Origin: UBA4582 sp047630175
Lineage (GTDB): Bacteria > Pseudomonadota > Gammaproteobacteria > Pseudomonadales > Azotimanducaceae
Direction: 5' to 3'
DNA: 64,000 nt
NCBI GenBank assembly: GCA_047630175.1
Contig: JBLHVI010000004.1
Location: forward strand, 1-64,000
The notes beneath the pieces were generated by a model. The model saw nothing but the letters and a program-made list of their open reading frames with translations. It was not told where the DNA came from and searched no databases. Positions 53,067 to 62,703 of the stretch are shown here, in pieces (the first letter of the stretch is position 1; each line of letters starts with the position of its first letter). Made by a program: the position numbers and the translations under genes.

Positions 53067-54056
53067 TTAAGCCTCCTTGACTGTGGTTAATGACGCCGCC
53101 AGTGCTGGGTGCGTCATCACCCGATCAAGTTTTTTTGCGTAATCAGGGTCAGTCGCATAACCAGACTCACCCAAACTTCTCGCAAAGTCAGAGGTATCAT
53201 TGCCCGCCTGCAACACCGGTTGATAGCGGGCATCGCTCTGCAACAACTGGGCATAATCTGCAAACGCCTGGCTATAAGAATCGTAGCGTTTGAAATTACT
53301 GACTTGCCGACCCACTACGCCGTTGTTCACTTCTACAGAGGCAATCGCGACCGTTTCGCCATGCCAGTCTTTGCCGGCCTTGACGCCAAACAGATTGTGA
53401 CTGTTAGCCCCCTTACCGTCATGTATAACGTGTTGCCCCCAACCTGATTCCAGTGCCGCCTGAGCAAGCAGCCCTTGGGGCGCAAGTCCTAACTCAGCGG
53501 CGGTGGCCTGAGCCTCAGTTTTGAGTCCTTCAACAAACGCGAGGGGCGAATCGAACACAGCCTGACGCTGAGCTGGCTCAGTTTTTGTTACGCTCGGGCG
53601 CCGAACAATACCGTTGACAGTAGTTTTAGCAGGCTTGTCCTCAGCGGCTGCAGAGGAAGCTGCGGTCGATGAAAGCGCAGCCTTGCCCATGGGTAATTCA
53701 TAACTGGTGGGGCGCGGTTGATCACCTAATTGACGAATCATCATGTCCGCGATACCCAGCGCGTGAGTACCGGACATGGACGTACTAAGTTTTTCGTCAA
53801 GCATATCTTCATACATACCAGTTTCGAACGAACTCAGATAGTTACCCTCGCTGAACACTCTGTTTACAGCACGCATAGACTTCAACATCATGTGCATAAA
53901 CAAACCTTCAAACTGCGTCGCCGCGGCCTCCAACTGTTTCGCTGCTTCTTCCTTGTCATTCCCGGCCTGACCGGCTAATGGTATAGACGGCAACTTAGCC
54001 GCTGGCATTGACATCGTTCGCATCAGGTCAAGTTGGTTACCCATCGAGGACTGCAT
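53067..54056 (-). CDS. flgJ: FlgJ, rod cap and peptidoglycan hydrolase
   Basis: Bifunctional 329-residue protein. The N-terminal rod-cap domain (about 30-120: EAAATQFEGLFMHMMLKSMR) is followed by a Ser/Ala/Thr linker and a C-terminal glucosaminidase domain (about 170-320: LAQAALESGWGQHVI, with the likely catalytic Glu in ALESGWG, and NSHNLFGVKAGKDWHG). It opens the cell wall for rod growth. It starts 2 bp after flgI and ends 1 bp before flgK. Confidence 0.97.
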   Translation of the reverse strand: MQSSMGNQLDLMRTMSMPAAKLPSIPLAGQAGNDKEEAAKQLEAAATQFEGLFMHMMLKSMRAVNRVFSEGNYLSSFETGMYEDMLDEKLSTSMSGTHALGIADMMIRQLGDQPRPTSYELPMGKAALSSTAASSAAAEDKPAKTTVNGIVRRPSVTKTEPAQRQAVFDSPLAFVEGLKTEAQATAAELGLAPQGLLAQAALESGWGQHVIHDGKGANSHNLFGVKAGKDWHGETVAIASVEVNNGVVGRQVSNFKRYDSYSQAFADYAQLLQSDARYQPVLQAGNDTSDFARSLGESGYATDPDYAKKLDRVMTHPALAASLTTVKEA

Positions 54057-54058
54057 GA

Positions 54059-55162
54059 CTAGATCACCACCAAGTCAGCTTTAAGGGCGCCAGATTGTTT
54101 TAGCCCTTCAAGAATTGCCATCAAATCAGCCGGAGCAGCACCCACTTGGTTAATCGCGGCGACGATCTCCTCCAGCGACACGCCTGGGCTGAAATTGAAC
54201 ATACGATTCGCCTCCTGAGTAATATCAATCTCACTCTGGGGTACAACCACAGTCTCCCCGTTAGCAAAGCCACCAGGCTGACTGACACCAATATTCTCAG
54301 AGATAGTCACGGTTAAGTTGCCGTGTGTAATTGCTGCAGGAAACACTTCCACGTGCTTGCCAATCACTATCGTGCCGGTGCGCGCGTTAATAATCACTCT
54401 CGCAGCTCCCTCACCCGCCTCAATCTGCAGATTCTCAAGTACGGATAAATAAGACACGCGATCGCTTGCCGCCAGCGGCGCTGACACACTAATTGAGGCG
54501 GCATCCATAGCTTGTGCTACTTCAGGCCCAAGCAGACCGTTAATCATATCGGCGACCCGCTTGGCGGTAGTGAAGTCAGCGCGATGCAGGTTAAACACTA
54601 GGTCACCCTGCATAAAACCCGATGGCACAACACGTTCAACCATCGCACCGTTGGGTATGCGGCCAGCACTTGGCACGTTAACAGTAATGGAAGAACCATC
54701 GCCACCTTGAACGCCATACCCACCGACAAGCAGGTTACCCTGTCCCATGGCGTAGACATTGCCGTCCAGTCCCTTTAGTGGTGACAGCAAAAGTGAACCA
54801 CCGTGCAGGCTTTTGGAATTACCGATAGACGACACCGTGATATCAATTCGCTGGCCTGGCTTGGCAAACGCTGGCAGCTCAGCATGAATCGATACTGCAG
54901 CTACATTTCTCAACTGGGGCAGCACACCCGGCGGTGGCATAATACCAAATTGTCGTAACATGTTATTAAAAGCCTGAATAGTAAACGGCGTCTGTACTGT
55001 TTGATCGCCTGTGCCGTTAAGTCCCACGACCAGCCCGTAACCGATCAACTGGTTCGAACGAACACCGGCAATACTTGCCATGTCCTTCAAGCGCTGTGCG
55101 CTGGCGTCCTGAATACCGAACGTGACAGAAAACAGTAGAACCATGATTGCTATGAGTCGCAT
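54059..55162 (-). CDS. flgI: FlgI, flagellar P-ring protein
   Basis: Periplasmic P-ring subunit, 367 residues with a signal peptide (MRLIAIMVLLFSVTFGIQDA, cleavage after ASA). Signatures: RLKDMASIAGVRSNQLIGYG, LVVGLNGTGDQT and the C-terminal LMAILEGLKQSGALKADLVV. It lies 12 bp downstream of flgH. Confidence 0.98.
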   Translation of the reverse strand: MRLIAIMVLLFSVTFGIQDASAQRLKDMASIAGVRSNQLIGYGLVVGLNGTGDQTVQTPFTIQAFNNMLRQFGIMPPPGVLPQLRNVAAVSIHAELPAFAKPGQRIDITVSSIGNSKSLHGGSLLLSPLKGLDGNVYAMGQGNLLVGGYGVQGGDGSSITVNVPSAGRIPNGAMVERVVPSGFMQGDLVFNLHRADFTTAKRVADMINGLLGPEVAQAMDAASISVSAPLAASDRVSYLSVLENLQIEAGEGAARVIINARTGTIVIGKHVEVFPAAITHGNLTVTISENIGVSQPGGFANGETVVVPQSEIDITQEANRMFNFSPGVSLEEIVAAINQVGAAPADLMAILEGLKQSGALKADLVVI

Positions 55163-55174
55163 GAGGAATACCGC

Positions 55175-55876
55175 CTAGTATGGGAAGAAGGGATTAATAA
55201 AGAACCGCGCCAGCCAGCCGGCTTCGTTTGCATTGGCACCGGCACCCTTACCACCGTAAGTAATACGCGCATTGGCGAGCTTGTTAGAGTCGATACCATT
55301 TGTGGCGTCGATATCCACACCTCGAACAATGCCTGAGATACGAATATACTCGTCGCCTTGATTAAGTTTCATCCATTTTTCGCCGCGCACAACATAACTA
55401 CCATTGGGCAATACTTCGGCGATGGTGACACTGATGTTGCCACGTAGACTGTTATTTTGATCGCTGCTGGAAGTACCAGCGAAATCGTTATCGCTGTTAA
55501 TACTGTTGAGATTACCGCCGTTAATTTCGAGACCTCGGACCAAGCTGCCGAGTATCACCGGCTCGGTCATACTAGCGTCAGTCGACTTGTTATACGTGGT
55601 GCTTGCTGACTTACTAGAGGTCGTGGTTTCACTCAATCGAATAGTGAGGATATCGCCGACCCTGCTAGCCAGCGGGTCATTAAACAAGCCGTTGTAGGCC
55701 GCCTGCGAAAACAGACTGCCCTGGGTTGGCGGCGGCGGTGTTCTAGCAACAGGGTAGTGCGGGGCGTAGGCAGGATCGTCCATATCTAGCGGGTCGTGGG
55801 TGGCTGCACAACCACCCAGTACCAGCAAAAACAGAGGTGTAATATACTGGTAACATTTCAACATTGATTGGTTCAT
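55175..55876 (-). CDS. flgH: FlgH, flagellar L-ring lipoprotein
   Basis: Outer-membrane L-ring subunit, 233 residues. The lipoprotein signal ends in the lipobox LGGC with Cys near residue 23. Family markers are VGDILTIRLSETTTSSKSAS, ITVAEVLPNG-type ISVTIAEVLPNGSYVVRGEK and IRISGIVRGVDIDA. It is the first gene of flgHIJKL and has its own sigma-54 promoter. Confidence 0.98.
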   Translation of the reverse strand: MNQSMLKCYQYITPLFLLVLGGCAATHDPLDMDDPAYAPHYPVARTPPPPTQGSLFSQAAYNGLFNDPLASRVGDILTIRLSETTTSSKSASTTYNKSTDASMTEPVILGSLVRGLEINGGNLNSINSDNDFAGTSSSDQNNSLRGNISVTIAEVLPNGSYVVRGEKWMKLNQGDEYIRISGIVRGVDIDATNGIDSNKLANARITYGGKGAGANANEAGWLARFFINPFFPY

Positions 55877-55921
55877 GTTCCATCGTCCTTAATGCTTGTT
55901 TGGCTTACAACCAATAAACAT

Positions 55922-55937
55922 TGCAGGATTCGGGCCA
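55922..55937 (-). promoter_or_regulatory. sigma-54 promoter of flgHIJKL
   Basis: The minus strand reads TGGCCCGAATCCTGCA: GG-N10-GC, TGGC at -24 and TGCA at -12. It lies in the 92-bp flgG-flgH gap, about 35 nt of leader before the flgH ATG. Confidence 0.75.
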
Positions 55938-55968
55938 CTATTTCCTATCAGCTTATTCTATGCCTATG

Positions 55969-56754
55969 TTAGATGTTCTGAGAAATGTACTGCAACATCT
56001 GGTCGGCGGTGGAGACTACTTTCGAGTTCATCTCATAGGCGCGCTGAGTGGTAATCATATTCACTAGCTCCTCAACCACACTGACGTTTGAATTCTCTAA
56101 GGTGCCCTGCTCAAGGCTACCCAGGCCATTCAAACCGGGAGTTCCCTCCTGAGGCGCCCCGCTAGAGGCTGTCTCACGGAACAGGTTACCGCCAACAGCT
56201 TGCAGACCCGCGGGATTGACAAAGTCTACCAACTGCACGTTACCGATCTGGGTATTCCCCGTATCTCCGGCCAGTGAAACGGTCACGGTGCCGTCTGTGC
56301 CGATGGTGACCGATTGCGCGGTCTCCGGAATGTTAAGCGAAGGCTGCAACGGATCACCGCTAGCGGTAACAATTTGCCCATTAGCATCTAGTTGGAAACC
56401 ACCGTCACGCGTAAATCCAACGTTTCCATCGGGCAGCAGCACCTGCAAAAACCCCCTGCCATTAATAGCCACGTCTAAGGCATTATCAGTGACCTGCAGC
56501 CCTCCCGCTGTAAACACTTTTTGAGTACCCGCTGCTCGCACACCGGTACCTAGTTGCAAACCTGAGGGCAACTGGGTTTCCTGGGAGGCCTGCGCACCGG
56601 GCTGACGATCGATCTGGTATAGCAGGTCCTGAAACACTGGACGATCTTTCTTGAAACCAATAGTGCTGACGTTAGCCAGATTATTTGAGATGGTACGTAA
56701 CGCTGTATCCTGTGCGCTAAGGCCTGTTTTACTCACATACAGTGCTGCTAACAT
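55969..56754 (-). CDS. flgG: FlgG, distal rod protein
   Basis: Distal rod subunit, 261 residues, normal length. N-terminus LYVSKTGLSAQDTALRTISN followed by NLANVSTIGFKKDRPVFQDL; C-terminus NMITTQRAYEMNSKVVSTAD. Last gene of the flgBCDEFG set, 26 bp after flgF. Confidence 0.98.
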   Translation of the reverse strand: MLAALYVSKTGLSAQDTALRTISNNLANVSTIGFKKDRPVFQDLLYQIDRQPGAQASQETQLPSGLQLGTGVRAAGTQKVFTAGGLQVTDNALDVAINGRGFLQVLLPDGNVGFTRDGGFQLDANGQIVTASGDPLQPSLNIPETAQSVTIGTDGTVTVSLAGDTGNTQIGNVQLVDFVNPAGLQAVGGNLFRETASSGAPQEGTPGLNGLGSLEQGTLENSNVSVVEELVNMITTQRAYEMNSKVVSTADQMLQYISQNI

Positions 56755-56780
56755 ATTCCTAACTCCTGTTGACTCAAGGC

Positions 56781-57521
56781 CTAGCTGATTTGCATCAGAC
56801 GGGCGGCTGTCTCATCGTTTTCTTCGGCGGTCTTCATCATCTTGACCTGTAATTCGAACTGGCGTGAGAGCGATAATATTTCCGTCATGGCACTCACTGC
56901 ATTGACGTTGCTAGTCTCCAAAAACCCCGGCGCTAGTTTCACGCCTGGCGCCGGCGCCTCGATGAGGCCGTCTGGGCGACGAAACAATCCGTCAATGCTT
57001 TTGCTGACATCACCCGCAGCTGGATCAACCAGCTTGATGCGGTCAACCTGAGTTAACGTTTCCGCACCCTGACCTTGGCCGACAATGGATATGGTGCCAT
57101 CCGTGCCAATGTCGATTTTTTGGTAAAGCGGTAATGTGATAAGACCACCATCACCCATGACGGACAAACCAGTAGACGTTTTTAGATTGCCAAGCTCATC
57201 GACAAAAAGGCTACCGTTACGGGTGTAGGCTTCTTTTCCGTCGTCGCCCATAACTGTGATAAAACCTTCGCCCTCAATAGCAACATCCGTTTCACCACCA
57301 GTCTGCTGAAGTTGTCCCGGGCTGAGATCACTACCGGGGCGCTCAACCATAGAATACACACGGGTCGGCATGACATCGCCAAAAACCTGCATGCTGCGGG
57401 CCTGAGCAAAGTCAGCACGAAAACCAGTGGTATTGACGTTCGCCAGGTTGTTCGCCAGGATGGCTTGGGACTTAGCATTCTGGCTAGCCCCGGTCATCGC
57501 TACATAGAGTAATCTGTCCAT
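56781..57521 (-). CDS. flgF: FlgF, proximal rod protein
   Basis: Proximal rod subunit, 246 residues. N-terminus MDRLLYVAMTGASQNAKSQA, then ILANNLANVNTTGFRADFAQ; C-terminus EILSLSRQFELQVKMMKTAE. It begins 15 bp after the flgE stop. Confidence 0.97.
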   Translation of the reverse strand: MDRLLYVAMTGASQNAKSQAILANNLANVNTTGFRADFAQARSMQVFGDVMPTRVYSMVERPGSDLSPGQLQQTGGETDVAIEGEGFITVMGDDGKEAYTRNGSLFVDELGNLKTSTGLSVMGDGGLITLPLYQKIDIGTDGTISIVGQGQGAETLTQVDRIKLVDPAAGDVSKSIDGLFRRPDGLIEAPAPGVKLAPGFLETSNVNAVSAMTEILSLSRQFELQVKMMKTAEENDETAARLMQIS

Positions 57522-57536
57522 GGTCTAAGTTACTCG

Positions 57537-60500
57537 TTAACGGAGGTTAATGATGGTCTGGGTCACCGCGTCAGCGGTTTGAATCGTTTTGGCACTGGCC
57601 TGAAAGTTACGCTGGGCGATAATCAACTGAACCAATTCGTCACTAAGCTCGACATTCGAGTCTTCCAGAGCACCCGAGCTGATGCCGCCGAGGGACGCAC
57701 TGCCAGCTGCACCAATGATTGGCTCGCCAGACTCGAAACTCTCAGCCCAAGAAGTGCCACCGAGGTTACTGAGCCCCTGGTTGTTCGAAAAGTTTGCCAA
57801 CACCAACTGGGCCAATATTTGATTCTCGCCATTGGTATAGCGCGCAAATATCGTGCCGTCGTCTGCAATATCCAGCCCGTTGAGGCGGCCCGTGGTAAAT
57901 CCGTTCTGGTTAGTCTGGTTGACGGCGAAATTACTGCCGAACTGCGTCGAATCACCTAGGTCAATGACGAAGTTTGAGCTTACTGAAGGGTCTGGGATAG
58001 GCAGCACTGCCCCCTCAAGAATATTCACAGGACCAAGTGCACCAGCGGGATCGCCGTTAGCATCTACCGGTGTCCAGTTGCTGATATGCACCGTGTCCGA
58101 TTCAAAAGGCGACAACTGCCCAGACTGATCGAATTGCAGATTGAACACCGCCATTGTTGACTGTGTATTCATCGGCGGTGCCAAACTGACGTCGGGGTCA
58201 CCCACATTCGCACCATCAATTTGTACATACATAGACCAACGATTCGCCGGCGCATTCACGTCACCTTCGACGAACGCCTCCTTAACAAAATATTGCGTCA
58301 TAACATGAGGATTACCCAGACTGTCAAACATGTTCACCGAAGTGGCAGAGTTGTAGGTGTCTTGATTGGTTGGATCGAACGCGTTGACCGTAAACGGCTC
58401 AAAGTCAGTCTCAGCAATGCCACCAAACAGTCCTGAAAGCGCCGGGTTGGGGTTACCCAGAGAAATGCCTTCGGCGAGAATCAAATTCAGGCTGCCACCA
58501 ACCGTTGCTGCCGTATCGCCGCCAACAAGATCCAGCTGCGTCGATGATCCGGCGGGCCCCTGCACCGCCAACGAGTCGGTGGTATCCAGGCTACTGATAG
58601 AGAACCGCAGATCTGTACCCAGCACATTCGTAATTGTCAGATCACCGGTCGCAGCGTCAACTTCAGCGGAAACGCCACCGAGCGAGTCCGATGCGTTAAT
58701 TTCACCGGCCAAGTCTGCCAAGCTCGCTGAAATAAACTCAACACCATTAATCGACACCGTCATAGCGCCTGAATTGTTTACATAGTCTGCCGCCATCAAC
58801 GACGCGGTGGTCGAGGCACTAGCGATTATGCCGGGAATGCTATTGAAGCGGGCCGCAATCTGGGCGGCAGTCTCACCCGCAAGCGTTGTGACGGTGTTGG
58901 TAACGACCTCACGGCCACTGGCGTTAATAATATCAATCGACTGGCTTTGGTAGGCATTATCTACGGCAGCAATACCCGGGATGGTGACACCACTCGACAC
59001 GTTTAGCACGCTCGCTAGGTTTGCAGTAGTAACCCCATCATTGGTAGCAATAAAGTTATTAACGGTAATATTCGACGCCTCACCCGCAGTAGTCGCGAAG
59101 AACTGCAACCGACCGACATTGTCAGGGTCTTCGCGCACGTCAACGCCGATATTAGCGATGCGCAAGTCATCACGGATGTCATTAATCAAATCATCAAGAT
59201 CCTGAATATCAGAATCGAGAGTCACTGTGACAGGGCCGCCGTTATTGACACTAGCACCATCCAAGCTAACATCAAACGTCGCCGAAGTCAGACTACCTAG
59301 CGCTGCAGTTGTGCCTGTTAGGGTAGGATCAGGAATTGTCGTGCTGGCAGACATTGCAATGCCGCCCAACACATTTTCGACATCAGCTTGGGTCGCACCG
59401 ATACCGACGTTAAGGGCTGTATTCGGGTCAATTTCAATCACTGAAGCCTCGCCGGACACCGTTGCATAGAACTGAAGTAGTCCGGGGTTTAGCGGGTCCT
59501 CGCGAACATCCACGCCAATTCCAGCCGACTGCAGATCGTCGCGTATATCCACAATCAGGTCTTGCAACGTGGTAATGCTGCTGTCTAACGTAATGGTCTG
59601 CGTCAGATTAGCCGCACCGTTGGCACCACCACTTAAGCGCACCTGAAAGCTGGCATTGGTGTTGTTACCCGTGTTGTCAGTCGATCCATCAACAATGCCA
59701 CCCAACGCGGCGGCAACATCGGCTGTCGTGGTAATTTGACTGCCCGTGATCGCCGAGACTTGATAATTCCCAACCGTCACGGTGGAGGCTTCGCCGTTCA
59801 CCGTGGCATAAAATTGCAGCAGGCCAGCATTGTCTGGGTCCTCTTGAGCACGCACATCGATGCCAGGCGCCGCTAATCCCGCTAGCTGAGTATTGATCAA
59901 AGCCGCTAATGCCGCAACGCCGCCTGCAGACACATCCTGATCAAGGGTCACGGTGGTAGTGACGTTACCCCCTGCGCCGCTGCCATCAGCGATGGATAGC
60001 TCAAAAGTGGCCGCTGTCACCGAACCCGTATTACCGCTGGCACCGGCACCCGGCACAGCACTAGTGGCGCCGCTGGCCACCCCAAGTAGATTCGTCAGGT
60101 TAGCCGTGGTGGTGCTGGAAGTACCTGCCACGTAATTGTCAACGGTGACCGTGCTGGCGACACCATTTTCTTCTGAGAAGAACTGCAACCGCCCGGCATT
60201 ATCAGGGTCTTCTCGCACTAAGACGTTCGCGCCAGAGACTGATAACTGATCGTTAATATCCGCCACTAGACCGGCTAGCGTTGTAATGTTTGCCGTTAGG
60301 TTAACCGTCGCCGTACCGTCGCTCGCGCCCCCGGCGATAGTAACATCAAAGCGACTGCCTGCAGACGTACTGCCATCCGCCAAGCCACCTAGTGCAGCCT
60401 GCACATTGGCCGCGCTTGCACCCCCGTAGTTGTCAACAGTAATCGCCTCATTGCTAGCAGAATTTGTCGCCTGAAACTCTATATTCGAGATATTCAACGG

Positions 60501-61496
60501 GTCAGCTGCCGCCACCACACCGGAGCCACCGAGTTGATCGTTAATATCGGCAATGAGCTCGCCAATATTGGTGATATTTGTATTGAGCGTCACCGGCACT
60601 GCCGTATTAGCACCCAGCGTTACGTCGAAGGTACCAGCACCGCCGCTAAAATCAAAGCCAGTGACGCCCGCCGCAGCCGTCACCGCGACGGGTCTGGTGG
60701 CAAAGTTAAAGTTAACCGGCGCACTAGTGGACGAAAGTGAACTGGGGCTGTTGACACTAAAATCGTAGCCCGTAGCACCCTGGATGGCGGTCACTGCCGA
60801 CGGCACATCGATACTGAAATCAAACGGCACCAGCGCTGCCGAGGCACTGATAGCTGAGTTATTGTTGATACTGAAATTAAAGGGTGTCGGTACCGCCAGC
60901 GTATTAACGACCGATGGAACATCTACCCCGACACCACCCTGAGCTTCACCAATTTGCCGGCCCAGCGTATTGATAGTGGTCCCAAATTGCGCCAGCACTT
61001 CTGACTCAGCATCTAGGTTTACATCAGACTCGACCCGAGTAGTTTGGTTTGGTGCTAAATTCCCCGTTTGGATCACAATATCACTGATCACCCCATTCAG
61101 CGTACCTGCCTCGTTAGCGGTGAAGCCTTGCAGCCGCGCGCCCGAGTTCGACGTAATAAAGCCATCTTGGTCTAGGCCGAACATACCCGCGCGGGTGTAG
61201 GTGCGTGAACCACCATCGTCGAGGACGAAGAAACCCTGGCCATCAATCGCTACATCCAAACTGTTACTGGTAAAGCCAATAGTGCCTTGCTCAAACTGCT
61301 GGGCAACATTTGACAATTCGACGCCAGTTCCTGGCGTGGTCGAACCATTACCCAATAGGCTGGATGAGTAGACGTCAGCGAACTCAGCGCGACTTTCCTT
61401 AAAACCGATCGTACTGGCGTTGGCAATATTGTTGCCGGTGATCTTGAGATCACTGGACGCTGCTTTCAACCCGCTTAATGCTGTATTAAATGGCAT
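57537..61496 (-). CDS. flgE: FlgE, flagellar hook protein, greatly enlarged
   Basis: Hook subunit, 1319 residues against about 400 in E. coli. The ends are ordinary FlgE: MPFNTALSGLKAASSDLKIT, NNIANASTIGFKESRAEFAD, and SNVELSDELVQLIIAQRNFQ near the end. Residues about 200-290 contain five or so short FxFS repeats (TPFNFSI, VPFDFSI, TGYDFSV, TGFDFSG). Residues about 289-845 are five tandem modules of about 90-120 residues. Residues about 848-1026 match a FlgK module. The standard hook domains follow from about 1030. The hook may be thicker than usual. Confidence 0.96.
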   Translation of the reverse strand: MPFNTALSGLKAASSDLKITGNNIANASTIGFKESRAEFADVYSSSLLGNGSTTPGTGVELSNVAQQFEQGTIGFTSNSLDVAIDGQGFFVLDDGGSRTYTRAGMFGLDQDGFITSNSGARLQGFTANEAGTLNGVISDIVIQTGNLAPNQTTRVESDVNLDAESEVLAQFGTTINTLGRQIGEAQGGVGVDVPSVVNTLAVPTPFNFSINNNSAISASAALVPFDFSIDVPSAVTAIQGATGYDFSVNSPSSLSSTSAPVNFNFATRPVAVTAAAGVTGFDFSGGAGTFDVTLGANTAVPVTLNTNITNIGELIADINDQLGGSGVVAAADPLNISNIEFQATNSASNEAITVDNYGGASAANVQAALGGLADGSTSAGSRFDVTIAGGASDGTATVNLTANITTLAGLVADINDQLSVSGANVLVREDPDNAGRLQFFSEENGVASTVTVDNYVAGTSSTTTANLTNLLGVASGATSAVPGAGASGNTGSVTAATFELSIADGSGAGGNVTTTVTLDQDVSAGGVAALAALINTQLAGLAAPGIDVRAQEDPDNAGLLQFYATVNGEASTVTVGNYQVSAITGSQITTTADVAAALGGIVDGSTDNTGNNTNASFQVRLSGGANGAANLTQTITLDSSITTLQDLIVDIRDDLQSAGIGVDVREDPLNPGLLQFYATVSGEASVIEIDPNTALNVGIGATQADVENVLGGIAMSASTTIPDPTLTGTTAALGSLTSATFDVSLDGASVNNGGPVTVTLDSDIQDLDDLINDIRDDLRIANIGVDVREDPDNVGRLQFFATTAGEASNITVNNFIATNDGVTTANLASVLNVSSGVTIPGIAAVDNAYQSQSIDIINASGREVVTNTVTTLAGETAAQIAARFNSIPGIIASASTTASLMAADYVNNSGAMTVSINGVEFISASLADLAGEINASDSLGGVSAEVDAATGDLTITNVLGTDLRFSISSLDTTDSLAVQGPAGSSTQLDLVGGDTAATVGGSLNLILAEGISLGNPNPALSGLFGGIAETDFEPFTVNAFDPTNQDTYNSATSVNMFDSLGNPHVMTQYFVKEAFVEGDVNAPANRWSMYVQIDGANVGDPDVSLAPPMNTQSTMAVFNLQFDQSGQLSPFESDTVHISNWTPVDANGDPAGALGPVNILEGAVLPIPDPSVSSNFVIDLGDSTQFGSNFAVNQTNQNGFTTGRLNGLDIADDGTIFARYTNGENQILAQLVLANFSNNQGLSNLGGTSWAESFESGEPIIGAAGSASLGGISSGALEDSNVELSDELVQLIIAQRNFQASAKTIQTADAVTQTIINLR
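58962..60632 (-). repeat. five tandem Flagellin_IN-like modules within flgE
   Basis: Modules at FlgE residues of about 289-378, 382-490, 497-612, 616-735 and 740-845. Each follows the plan F-x-V-x-(L/I) strand, T-V-x-L-x-x-x-I, a helix such as LIADINDQL or LINDIRDDL, then VREDPDN-x-G-x-LQF and GEAS-x-(V/I)-TV-x-N-(Y/F). Copies two to five are most alike. The relation to the Flagellin_IN (PF07196) motif is by pattern. The copies have diverged at protein level, so this is an old amplification. Confidence 0.85.
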
Positions 61497-61533
61497 TTTG
61501 TAATACTCCGTAAACTTAAATTATCAGGTCTCT

Positions 61534-62199
61534 TTATAATATCTCTGCTACTTCCAGCAGCGGCACCGCGCCCTGGCCGGCAACGTTCAATACAACCGAG
61601 CGGTCAGGATTGATCGTCACGCTGTTCACATTGGCTGACAGCGCGAGCGACATCTGCTCAGTGGTTCCACCCACTGTCGCCTCGGCGGTAAACTTGTAAC
61701 TGCCTGGCGGCAACTGCTGGCCTTCGCCGTCTTGACCATTCCATGCGAACCTGACATCACCACGAGACTGGCTACCCATCTCCACCTGGCGCACCAACTC
61801 CCCCGAGCTGTTCATAATGCTTACCATCAGGTTACTGGTGCTGTTGCTCAGGTTTATGTTGCCAGTAACCATGCCGCCTTCACTAAGAATGCTAGTGTCG
61901 GTATTAACATGCACCGTGCGACCCACTAGGCCTGATGCCTGCAACGCCTGGCTGGACTGCAGGCTGTTAGCCATCAGGTCCATGGTCTTATTCATGTTCT
62001 CAATCCCTTCAACCGAGCTAAACTGTGCTAACTGCGCCACAAACTCACTATTCTCCTGTGGGCTTAAGGGGTCCTGATTGTTCATCTGCGCCACCATCAG
62101 TTTCAGGAAGGCGTTCTTGTCCAGTTCCTGGTTCTCAGGCTCTGTCCTATTCTTTAGTTCCGCCAGCAGCGGGTTGGATGCTTGACTAATCTCGTTCAT
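61534..62199 (-). CDS. flgD: FlgD, hook cap / hook assembly protein
   Basis: Hook scaffold protein, 221 residues, normal size despite the giant hook subunit. N-terminal FlgD motif LDKNAFLKLMVAQMNNQDPL, then EFVAQLAQFSSVEGIENMNK; the C-terminal part is the usual beta-rich domain (FAWNGQDGEGQQLPPGSYKF). Confidence 0.97.
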   Translation of the reverse strand: MNEISQASNPLLAELKNRTEPENQELDKNAFLKLMVAQMNNQDPLSPQENSEFVAQLAQFSSVEGIENMNKTMDLMANSLQSSQALQASGLVGRTVHVNTDTSILSEGGMVTGNINLSNSTSNLMVSIMNSSGELVRQVEMGSQSRGDVRFAWNGQDGEGQQLPPGSYKFTAEATVGGTTEQMSLALSANVNSVTINPDRSVVLNVAGQGAVPLLEVAEIL

Positions 62200-62209
62200 T
62201 TTTTTTCCC

Positions 62210-62647
62210 TTACTGGCCGAGTGACAAGACGCGCTGCATCATGGTTTTGGCGGTATTCATAACTTCAACGTTGATTTGGAACGACCGCGAGGAAGAAATC
62301 ATATTAGTCATCTCCTCGACGACATTGACATTCGGGTAGGCCACATAGCCCTCCTCATTCGCCATAGGATGATGCGGCTCGTAACGCATCTGATAGGGCG
62401 AGTTGTCCTCGACAATACCTAGCACCTGCACACCCGCACTGGCACCCGCTCCTGGTTGTGAACTAAAACCAGCCCCAAAAGCGTCTTCCATGGTCGCGGC
62501 AAAGACCGGATGACGGGCCTTGTAGGTCTCGTCAATGCTGCTGCTGACACTCTGCGCATTGGCTAGGTTGCTAGCGGTGGTATTCAGTCGAATTGACTGG
62601 GCACTCATGCCACTCCCGGCGATATCAAAAATCCCATATAAGGACAT
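62210..62647 (-). CDS. flgC: FlgC, proximal rod protein
   Basis: Rod subunit, 145 residues. N-terminus YGIFDIAGSGMSAQSIRLNT, then TASNLANAQSVSS; C-terminus YPNVNVVEEMTNMISSSRSF. It lies 10 bp upstream of flgD. Confidence 0.98.
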   Translation of the reverse strand: MSLYGIFDIAGSGMSAQSIRLNTTASNLANAQSVSSSIDETYKARHPVFAATMEDAFGAGFSSQPGAGASAGVQVLGIVEDNSPYQMRYEPHHPMANEEGYVAYPNVNVVEEMTNMISSSRSFQINVEVMNTAKTMMQRVLSLGQ

Positions 62648-62703
62648 GTTGCTAACCTCTCAAAAAACGTGTGGGCGGAATTGGCATTGAACTCATGGCT
62701 AAC

